This document shows, piece by piece, positions 1-5,926 of a stretch of 13,923 nt of DNA (positions are counted from its first letter, which is position 1; each line of letters begins with the position of its first letter). The position numbers and the translations under genes are program-made. This stretch comes from Phascolarctobacterium succinatutens CAG:287 (GTDB lineage Bacteria > Bacillota > Negativicutes > Acidaminococcales > Acidaminococcaceae), in contig NZ_FR892780.1 of assembly GCF_000434895.1 (NCBI RefSeq), positions 1-13,923 on the forward strand, read 5' to 3'. The notes under the pieces were generated by a model, which worked only from the letters and a program-made list of their open reading frames with translations, had not been told where the DNA came from and ran no database searches.

Positions 1-118
1 TGTTGATGCTGTCATAAGCCCAGTGGCCAGCAGGTACGTCAGAGAACGGATTTGCAGCATAAGCAGAAGCGGTTACGCCCAGTGCCATTGCCATTGCGAG
101 TACTAAGGATTTTTTCAT
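1..118 (-). CDS. ompM: OmpM-like SLH-domain outer membrane protein, N-terminal part only
   Basis: Only the first 39 codons lie in the window; the gene runs off the left edge. Seen: an ATG at 116-118 preceded by a perfect AGGAGG (127-132) at 8 nt. The product starts with a classic signal peptide: KK at residues 2-3, a hydrophobic core at about 5-17, and an AYA cleavage site at 19-21. Mature sequence then begins ANPFSDVPAGHWAYDSIN, which matches the start of an S-layer homology (SLH) domain. Known: in Negativicutes this layout (signal peptide, N-terminal SLH domain, then a porin-like beta-barrel) is typical of OmpM, which tethers the outer membrane to polyamine-modified peptidoglycan. Inferred: the unseen remainder is a beta-barrel. 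An SLH protein of another kind is possible because only the SLH start is visible. It has its own promoter and a long leader, and lies downstream of the hppA terminator, so it is a separate transcription unit. Confidence 0.8.
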   Translation of the reverse strand, partial: MKKSLVLAMAMALGVTASAYAANPFSDVPAGHWAYDSIN

Positions 119-314
119 TTCAGTTTCCTCCTCAGGATGTAGCAGTATTATCAGACTGCTAATATTATATTTTTACAAATCACCTTCCGGAGTCTCCCGC
201 AAATTCCGCTCAAGAGTTGCCTTGTTTCCTCTGCCATCCTTTGCCGGTTTTTCCTTTGCAGCGATTTATAAAGCAATATTAATGGAAAGTAGAGTATCTC
301 AATCTCCTTACCAT
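119..314 (-). promoter_or_regulatory. long 5' leader of ompM (about 195 nt)
   Basis: The distance from the predicted transcription start (near 314) to the ompM ATG is about 195 nt, much longer than other leaders in the window. A 7-bp hairpin (arms TAGCAGT/ACTGCTA, about 142-163) sits just upstream of the AGGAGG. Further up is a G/A-rich stretch (about 178-262) with GGAG-A-CTCC and two CCGG segments that could pair. I do not recognise a known riboswitch class. Long leaders on abundant outer-membrane protein genes often affect mRNA stability or small-RNA control; that is inference here. Confidence 0.4.
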
Positions 315-320
315 AATTGC

Positions 321-349
321 ATTATACCATGCATTGATATTCAGTGCAA
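321..349 (-). promoter_or_regulatory. sigma-70-type promoter for ompM
   Basis: On the minus strand: -35 TTGCAC (344-349), a 17-bp spacer, and -10 TATAAT (321-326) preceded by TGG, giving an extended -10. Transcription would start near 314. The remaining stretch upstream to the hppA terminator (350-484) is A/T-rich and I see nothing else in it. Confidence 0.8.
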
Positions 350-484
350 GTATTTTTGTTAATCCTATCTTGTTTTTACGTTAAATTTACTTTAGTGTTA
401 CACTCATTCTTTTTAAAAGAAAATATCTGCCTACGAACGTACAATATTTGAAAATTAAGCAGCTTCAAATTTGTGCGACAGAAC

Positions 485-516
485 AAAAAAGCTGCTGCAG
501 CTAATGCTGCAGCAGC
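485..516 (-). terminator. intrinsic terminator after hppA
   Basis: GCTGCTGCAG (491-500) pairs perfectly with CTGCAGCAGC (507-516); one more C-G pair leaves a TAAT loop, so the stem is 11 bp. On the minus strand it is followed by six T (485-490). It lies 24 nt past the hppA stop and separates hppA from ompM. Confidence 0.93.
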
Positions 517-540
517 GTGGATTATAGCTTAACTATAAAA

Positions 541-2553
541 TTATTTGAACAGGCCAAGCAGGATACCGCCGTTTGCTGCCAGTACAGGAGCAAATACCAG
601 GGATACAATGGTCATCAGTTTGATCAGGATGTTCATTGCAGGTCCGGAAGTATCTTTGAACGGGTCACCTACAGTATCGCCTACTACGGTTGCATCATGC
701 ACCGGAGTGTGTTTACGGCCGGAAGCTTCTACGAATTTCTTAGCGTTATCCCATGCACCGCCAGCGTTAGCCATCAGGATTGCAACCAGTACGCCGGAAG
801 CCAGGGAGCCACCAATCAGGCCGCCCAGAGCTTCAGTACCGAACAGGAAGCCAACCAGCAGAGGAGCAACGATAGCGATAACACCAGGCATAATCATCTC
901 GTGCAGAGCAGCTGCAGTGGAGATGTCTACGCATTTTTGGTAGTCAGCTTTAGCTTTGCCTTCCAGCAGGCCGGGGATTTCGTGGAATTGACGACGAACT
1001 TCCTCGATCATCTGGTAAGCAGCTTTACCAACAGATTCCATGGTCATAGCACCGAATACGAACGGCAGGGTTGCACCGATGAACAGACCGATCAGGGTTA
1101 CAGGGTTCAGCAGGTCGATTGCTTTCAGGCCTACAGTGTGTGCATAAGCAGAGAACAGAGCCAGAGCAGTCAGAGCAGCGGAGCCGATAGCGAAGCCTTT
1201 ACCGATAGCAGCGGTGGTGTTACCAACGGAGTCCAGGGTATCGGTGATTTCACGTACTTCAGGAGGCAGCTCGGACATTTCTGCGATACCACCAGCGTTA
1301 TCAGCGATAGGACCATAAGCGTCAACTGCTACGGTCAGACCGGTAGTGGACAGCATACCAACTGCAGCCAGGGAGATACCGAACAGGCCCATGCCTGCAT
1401 CTTTAGCACCGCCCATGGTGAAGAATGCCAGGATTACACCAACGCAGATGAAAATCATCGGCAGGAAGGTGGAATACATGCCAACAGCCAGACCGGAGAT
1501 GATGGTGGTTGCCGGACCGGTTTCGGATTGCTCAGCAATCTTCTTAACGGAAGCATAATCAGCAGAGGTGTAGATTTCGGTGATTTTACCGATTAACAGA
1601 CCAACTACCAGACCGGAAGCAATAGCTACGAATGCAGCAGCGTTACCGAAGATGGAAGTGGACAGGTAGTAAGCAGCAGCAATTACGATTACGCCGCCAA
1701 CATAGGTACCATGGTTCAGAGCAGCCTGCGGATTGGTGGATTTGCTGCTGCGAGCATAGAATACACCGATCAGGGAAGCAATGATACCAGCGAAAGCCAG
1801 CTCGAACACGAACATAATGCCTTCGCCGCCGGGATATGCAACAGCACCCAGAGTAATAGCGGAGATGATAGCACCTACATAGGATTCGAACAAGTCAGCG
1901 CCCATGCCTGCAACGTCGCCTACGTTATCGCCTACGTTATCAGCGATGGTAGCCGGGTTACGCGGGTCATCCTCAGGCAGACCTTCTTCTACTTTACCTA
2001 CCAGGTCAGCGCCAACGTCAGCAGCTTTGGTGTAGATACCGCCGCCAACACGAGCGAACAATGCAATGGAGCTTGCGCCCAGACCGAAGCCGGTAACGAT
2101 ATCAATGTTGCCGAACAGCATGTAAGCAGCAGCAACACCAACGATACCCAGACCAACAACGCCCAGACCCATAACAGCACCGCCGGAGAAAGCAATTTTC
2201 AGAGCTTCCGGCATGCCGCCATGTTGAGCAGCTGCAGCAGTACGAACGTTAGCTTTGGTAGCAACGGTCATGCCGATGTAGCCTGCACATACGGAGAATA
2301 CTGCACCTGCAACGAAGCATACTGCAGTAAGCGGAGATAAGAACATAGAAATTACGATAGCAACTACGACTACGAAAGCAGACAATGCTTTGTATTCGCG
2401 GAAGAGGAACGCCATAGCGCCCTCGTGGATGTAACCGGCAATTTCCTGCATACGTGCTGTACCAGCAGGAGCCTTACCGATTGCGCTGCTCAGCATCAGT
2501 GCAACTGCGAGTGCAATGAGGCCGACAACAATGGAGATCATTAAGAAATTCAA
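541..2553 (-). CDS. hppA: K+-dependent membrane-bound pyrophosphatase (ion-pumping)
   Basis: This 670-residue integral membrane protein hydrolyses pyrophosphate and couples it to H+ and/or Na+ export across the inner membrane; the length is normal for the bacterial family. Seen: the DX7KXE substrate motif (D179-K187-E189), the Asp series in NVGDNVGDVAGMGAD (D205, D209, D213, D220), and the C-terminal acidic cluster near D602 and D626-D634. GNTTAAIGKGFAIG carries Ala448 and Gly451 at the positions that in K+-independent enzymes are Lys and Thr, so this is the K+-dependent subfamily. Ion choice (Na+ or H+) cannot be read without alignment; E251 in the sixth helix region is a candidate gate residue. 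The start is TTG at 2551-2553: AAAGGGG lies 8 nt upstream, while the next in-frame ATG (four codons on) would be about 20 nt away. secG lies 102 nt upstream with a hairpin between, so co-transcription may be partial. Confidence 0.96.
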   Translation of the reverse strand: MNFLMISIVVGLIALAVALMLSSAIGKAPAGTARMQEIAGYIHEGAMAFLFREYKALSAFVVVVAIVISMFLSPLTAVCFVAGAVFSVCAGYIGMTVATKANVRTAAAAQHGGMPEALKIAFSGGAVMGLGVVGLGIVGVAAAYMLFGNIDIVTGFGLGASSIALFARVGGGIYTKAADVGADLVGKVEEGLPEDDPRNPATIADNVGDNVGDVAGMGADLFESYVGAIISAITLGAVAYPGGEGIMFVFELAFAGIIASLIGVFYARSSKSTNPQAALNHGTYVGGVIVIAAAYYLSTSIFGNAAAFVAIASGLVVGLLIGKITEIYTSADYASVKKIAEQSETGPATTIISGLAVGMYSTFLPMIFICVGVILAFFTMGGAKDAGMGLFGISLAAVGMLSTTGLTVAVDAYGPIADNAGGIAEMSELPPEVREITDTLDSVGNTTAAIGKGFAIGSAALTALALFSAYAHTVGLKAIDLLNPVTLIGLFIGATLPFVFGAMTMESVGKAAYQMIEEVRRQFHEIPGLLEGKAKADYQKCVDISTAAALHEMIMPGVIAIVAPLLVGFLFGTEALGGLIGGSLASGVLVAILMANAGGAWDNAKKFVEASGRKHTPVHDATVVGDTVGDPFKDTSGPAMNILIKLMTIVSLVFAPVLAANGGILLGLFK

Positions 2554-2585
2554 GACCCAAACCCCTTTCTTTTTATAAAAAATTT

Positions 2586-2613
2586 AAAATTTTAAGAGTG
2601 CGGTTGCACTCTT
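2586..2613 (-). terminator. hairpin between secG and hppA, probable weak terminator
   Basis: AAGAGTGC (2594-2601) pairs with GCACTCTT (2606-2613) around a 4-nt loop. On the minus strand the stem is followed by AAAATTTTAAATTTTTT, A/T-rich but interrupted. It probably ends secG transcripts with some read-through to hppA. I see no convincing separate hppA promoter in the 102-nt gap. Confidence 0.55.
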
Positions 2614-2655
2614 GGTAACATGATGAGTGCGGAAAACAGGAAAATCCCGTCAGCC

Positions 2656-2886
2656 TTAAGCGTTGATTTTTGCCAGCGCCAATGTAATAACAGCAAATGC
2701 AACACCCAAAACAACCGTAGCCTTCGCCATGACTGTATCCAGATCATTGCCCTTGCCAAAAAAAGCACCGTCACTGCCGCCGAAAGTACTGCCCATACCG
2801 CCGCCTTTTCCGGACTGCAGCAGAACTGCGCCAATGAGTGCTATGCAAACGATAACTTCAAGAACCATCAAGACAGTTTCAATCAC
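2656..2886 (-). CDS. secG: preprotein translocase subunit SecG
   Basis: SecG is the small accessory subunit of the SecYEG channel in the inner membrane. Seen: 76 residues with two hydrophobic segments (about 2-22 and 52-72) separated by the glycine-rich loop LLQSGKGGGMGSTFGGSDG, diagnostic for SecG. The reading frame can be extended 10 codons to an ATG at 2916, but that extension contains the Shine-Dalgarno itself: AGGAGGT is followed 7-8 nt later by GTG (2884-2886). GTG is therefore the likelier start, and 76 residues fits the family. It has its own promoter, lies downstream of the eno terminator, and precedes hppA. secG downstream of, or near, eno is common in Firmicutes, though usually with rnr and smpB, which are not here. 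Confidence 0.93.
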   Translation of the reverse strand: MIETVLMVLEVIVCIALIGAVLLQSGKGGGMGSTFGGSDGAFFGKGNDLDTVMAKATVVLGVAFAVITLALAKINA

Positions 2887-2919
2887 AGAGCTTACCTCCT
2901 CATATTTTTGTACCATAGT

Positions 2920-2948
2920 ATTTTACCATAAAAGACGTGCTCTTACAA
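2920..2948 (-). promoter_or_regulatory. promoter for secG
   Basis: On the minus strand: -35 TTGTAA (2943-2948), a 17-bp spacer, and -10 TAAAAT (2920-2925) preceded by TGG (extended -10). The start would be near 2913, giving a leader of about 27 nt. It follows directly on the eno terminator, so secG is an independent unit. Confidence 0.65.
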
Positions 2949-2990
2949 TCTACTTTTGCAAAATATTTTACAAAAACGCCCTAAATAAAG

Positions 2991-3017
2991 AAAAAGGTGA
3001 GAGTCAGCGCTCTCACC
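2991..3017 (-). terminator. intrinsic terminator of the glycolytic operon (after eno)
   Basis: GGTGAGAG (2996-3003) pairs perfectly with CTCTCACC (3010-3017), with a 6-nt loop. On the minus strand it is followed by TTTTTCTTTATTT (ending near 2983). It lies 36 nt past the eno stop. Confidence 0.92.
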
Positions 3018-3052
3018 TCATCTTTTACAGCAAATCAGAAAGCTTTTTCTGC

Positions 3053-4339
3053 TTATTTTTTAATGTTGTAGAAAACCTTCATGCCGTTATATTTTGCAGC
3101 CTTGCCCAGATCCTCTTCGATGCGCAGCAGCTGGTTGTATTTGGCAACACGGTCGGTACGTGCTGGAGCACCAGTCTTGATCTGGCCTGCGTTTACAGCA
3201 ACAGCAATATCTGCCAGAGTGGTGTCTTCGGTTTCACCGCTGCGGTGAGAGATGATGCAGGTGTAGCCTGCGCGTTTAGCGGTTTCGATAGCATTAAAGG
3301 TTTCGGTCAAGGTACCGATTTGGTTTACTTTAATCAGAATAGCATTTGCTACGCCCTTTTCAATGCCCTGAACCAGACGCTCTTCGTTAGTAACAAACAG
3401 GTCGTCGCCAACCAGCTGAACTTTTTTGCCCAGCTTTTTGGTGAGCTTCTTCCAGCCGTCCCAGTCATCCTCTGCCATACCGTCTTCGATGGAGATAATA
3501 GGATATTTCTCGCACAGGCCAGCCAGATAATCTACCATTTCTTCGCTGGTCTTTTCTACGCCTTCACCGGTCATTTTGTATTTGCCGTCTACATAGAATT
3601 CGCTGGAAGCAACGTCCATCGCCATAACGATGTCTTTACCGGGTTTATAGCCTGCACGCTCGGTTGCTTCGAGAATAACCTCGATTGCATCTGCATTGCA
3701 TTTCAGGTTCGGTGCAAAACCGCCTTCATCACCCAGAGCAGTGCTCAGGCCTTTTTCCTTCAGCAATGCCTTCAGATTATGATAAATCTCAGCGTTCATG
3801 CGCAGTGCTTCGCTGAAGGATTTAGCGCCAACCGGCATAATCATAAATTCCTGAATATCAACGTTGTTATCTGCATGCTCGCCGCCGTTTAAGATGTTCA
3901 TCATCGGGACAGGCAGCTCTTTGGCAGCAACACCGCCTAAGTACAGGTACAGCGGCAGGCCTACGGAAGCAGCAGCAGCCTTAGCTACAGCCATGGAAAC
4001 ACCGAGGATAGCGTTAGCGCCGAGGCGGCCTTTGTTCGGAGTGCCGTCCAGGCGAACCAGCAGCTCATCAATTTCGGTTTGGCGGGTTGCGTCCAGGCCG
4101 ATAATTGCTTCGGCAATAATGTCGTTAACATTATCAACTGCTTTGGTAACGCCCTTGCCCAGGTAACGCTCTTTGTCGCCGTCACGCAGCTCTACAGCTT
4201 CGTGTACGCCGGTAGATGCGCCAGAAGGAACAGCAGCGCGTCCCATAGCGCCGTCTTCCAGGCATACTTCAACTTCTACGGTCGGATTGCCGCGGGAATC
4301 CAGAATCTCGCGAGCGTAAACTTCAGTAATCATTGCCAT
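3053..4339 (-). CDS. eno: enolase
   Basis: Enolase converts 2-phosphoglycerate to phosphoenolpyruvate in the cytoplasm; 428 residues is normal. Seen: the N-terminal loop SGASTGVHEAVELRDGD (39-55), Glu205 in GDEGGF, Mg2+ ligands Asp242, Glu285 and Asp312 (LVGDDLFVTN), the signature ILIKVNQIGTLTET with catalytic Lys337, SHRSGETEDT with His365, and Lys388 in IKTGAPARTDR. All key residues are present. The ATG at 4337-4339 has GAGGTG 7 nt upstream; a second ATG two codons on is less well spaced. The gpmI stop is only 17 nt upstream, so eno is the last gene of the operon and relies on the upstream cggR promoter as far as the sequence shows. A strong terminator follows. Confidence 0.98.
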   Translation of the reverse strand: MAMITEVYAREILDSRGNPTVEVEVCLEDGAMGRAAVPSGASTGVHEAVELRDGDKERYLGKGVTKAVDNVNDIIAEAIIGLDATRQTEIDELLVRLDGTPNKGRLGANAILGVSMAVAKAAAASVGLPLYLYLGGVAAKELPVPMMNILNGGEHADNNVDIQEFMIMPVGAKSFSEALRMNAEIYHNLKALLKEKGLSTALGDEGGFAPNLKCNADAIEVILEATERAGYKPGKDIVMAMDVASSEFYVDGKYKMTGEGVEKTSEEMVDYLAGLCEKYPIISIEDGMAEDDWDGWKKLTKKLGKKVQLVGDDLFVTNEERLVQGIEKGVANAILIKVNQIGTLTETFNAIETAKRAGYTCIISHRSGETEDTTLADIAVAVNAGQIKTGAPARTDRVAKYNQLLRIEEDLGKAAKYNGMKVFYNIKK

Positions 4340-4356
4340 TTCTTATCACCTCATGA

Positions 4357-5871
4357 TTAGTCTATCAAAGTTTTACCTGTCATAGCGGCAGGCTGTTTAA
4401 TATTAAGCAGCTGCAGCAGCGTCGGTGCAATATCGGCCAAAATGCCGTTATGCAGCTTGTGCTGCTCTTCGCTTACTAAAATAAACGGTACAGGGTTAGT
4501 GGTATGCGCGGTGTTCGGCGAACCATCACTTTCGGCCATCTTCTCCAGATTGCCGTGGTCCGCGGTAATGCACACGCTGCCGCCAAGGGACAGCACCTTA
4601 CGTACAATGCGGCCGGCACAGTCATCCACCTTTTCCATAGCGGTAATCGCAGCGCTGAGCACACCGGTATGACCAACCATATCCGGATTTGCAAAGTTCA
4701 GGATAATCGCATCAAATTTATCCTTATCCAGCTCTGCCAATAGTGCCTGCGTAACCTCTTCCGCGCTCATTTCCGGCTGCAAATCGTAGGTTGCAACCTT
4801 CGGCGAAGGAATCAGAATACGCTCCTCATTAGCATTCGGAGCTTCTACACCACCGTTGAAGAAGAAGGTTACATGCGCATATTTTTCGGTTTCCGCAATC
4901 CGCAGCTGGTGCAGTCCATGCTGTGCCAACACCTCACCCAAGGTATCCTTAATCTCCTCCGGAGGAAAGGCTACCGGTGCGGTAATGGTTGCATCATACT
5001 GCGTCATGCACACATAATTTACAGGGCGTGCGCCCTCGGGACGTGCAAAATATGGGAAATCCTCATCATGCAGCGCACGGGTAATTTCACGCGCTCTGTC
5101 AGGACGGAAGTTGAAGAAAATCACACCGTCACCGGCAGTGATTTTGCCATCTACGCCGTCAACAGTGAAGGGTTCAACAAACTCATCCGTTACGCCTGCG
5201 GCATAGGATGCCTCTACGCCGGCAGCAGCGCTTGCAGCTTTGTCGCCCTCGCCCAGCACCAGTGCTTTATAGGCACGCTCCACGCGCTCCCAGCGCTTGT
5301 CGCGGTCCATTGCGTAATAGCGTCCGCTGACGGTAGCAATCTTGCCTACGCCAATCTGCGCCATACCATCTTCCAGGTCATGGATATATTCCAGCGCTGT
5401 TTTCGGACCGACATCACGTCCGTCGAGGAAAGCATGCACATAAATCTTGGTCAGGCCTTTAACCTTCGCCATGCAGATAAGTGCCAGAAGATGCTCGATG
5501 TGGCTGTGAACGCCGCCGTCGGATAACAGTCCCAGAAGATGCAGCGCCTTGCCTGCCTGCTTCGTTTCGTCCATCACCCTGCTGAGCTCTTTGTTCTTAT
5601 ACAAATCGCCATCCTCAATCGCCTTGTCAATGCGTGTCAGGCTCTGGTAGATAATACGGCCGGCACCGATATTCAGGTGACCTACCTCCGAATTGCCGAT
5701 TTGGCCTGCCGGCAGACCGACAGCCTTGCCGCTGGCTTCCAAGGTTGTATGAGGATAATTTGCAAAATAACTGTCCAGATTAGGAGTTTTTGCCATAGCC
5801 GCAGCGTTTGTTTTATCTGCGGGAGCAATGCCCCAACCATCAAGAATCATTAGTAAAACTGGTTTTTTCAT
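4357..5871 (-). CDS. gpmI: 2,3-bisphosphoglycerate-independent phosphoglycerate mutase
   Basis: This Mn2+-dependent enzyme of the alkaline phosphatase superfamily interconverts 3- and 2-phosphoglycerate. Seen with the ATG start: 504 residues, metal ligand Asp11 in MILDGWG, the phosphoserine nucleophile Ser61 in GQIGNSEVGHLN, SDGGVHSHIEHL, the long cofactor-independent insert domain, and the C-terminal metal motif ITADHGNLEKM followed by HTTNPVPF. The start at 5869-5871 (ATG, MKKPVLL) is preferred: AGGA lies 8 nt upstream, while the in-frame TTG two codons earlier (5877) sits only 3 nt from it. A perfect hairpin without a clear U-run lies in the 55-nt gap from the fusion gene upstream; eno follows after 17 nt. 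The cofactor-independent enzyme is the usual type in this operon in Firmicutes. Confidence 0.97.
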   Translation of the reverse strand: MKKPVLLMILDGWGIAPADKTNAAAMAKTPNLDSYFANYPHTTLEASGKAVGLPAGQIGNSEVGHLNIGAGRIIYQSLTRIDKAIEDGDLYKNKELSRVMDETKQAGKALHLLGLLSDGGVHSHIEHLLALICMAKVKGLTKIYVHAFLDGRDVGPKTALEYIHDLEDGMAQIGVGKIATVSGRYYAMDRDKRWERVERAYKALVLGEGDKAASAAAGVEASYAAGVTDEFVEPFTVDGVDGKITAGDGVIFFNFRPDRAREITRALHDEDFPYFARPEGARPVNYVCMTQYDATITAPVAFPPEEIKDTLGEVLAQHGLHQLRIAETEKYAHVTFFFNGGVEAPNANEERILIPSPKVATYDLQPEMSAEEVTQALLAELDKDKFDAIILNFANPDMVGHTGVLSAAITAMEKVDDCAGRIVRKVLSLGGSVCITADHGNLEKMAESDGSPNTAHTTNPVPFILVSEEQHKLHNGILADIAPTLLQLLNIKQPAAMTGKTLID

Positions 5872-5892
5872 TATCAAATTCCTAAAGACGAA

Positions 5893-5917
5893 GGAGAAAG
5901 CAACAGGTGCTTTCTCC
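5893..5917 (-). promoter_or_regulatory. intercistronic hairpin between pgk-tpi and gpmI
   Basis: GGAGAAAGCA (5893-5902) pairs perfectly with TGCTTTCTCC (5908-5917) around a 5-nt loop. On the minus strand it is followed by TTCGTCTTTAGG, not a proper U-run, and then by the gpmI Shine-Dalgarno about 10 nt later. It could be a leaky terminator, an mRNA 3'-end stabiliser or a processing site that sets the ratio of upstream to downstream enzymes. The structure is seen; the function is inferred. Confidence 0.6.
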
Positions 5918-5926
5918 GAGGTCTAA

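Noticed and set aside
178..262. Cyclic-di-GMP, cobalamin, SAM or ydaO-type riboswitch in the ompM leader
   Set aside because: I compared the conserved cores I remember for these classes and none fits; only generic G/A-rich and self-complementary parts are visible.
517..1596. Long plus-strand open frame (359 codons) opposite hppA
   Set aside because: Antisense to a clear membrane pyrophosphatase with all motifs; the translated product has no family resemblance, is cysteine- and glutamine-rich in a way typical of antisense frames, and lacks a ribosome site.
2663..3892. Plus-strand open frame of 409 codons opposite secG and eno
   Set aside because: It runs across two conserved minus-strand genes, a promoter and a terminator; no ribosome site and no recognisable domain. 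It is a by-product of codon bias in the real genes.
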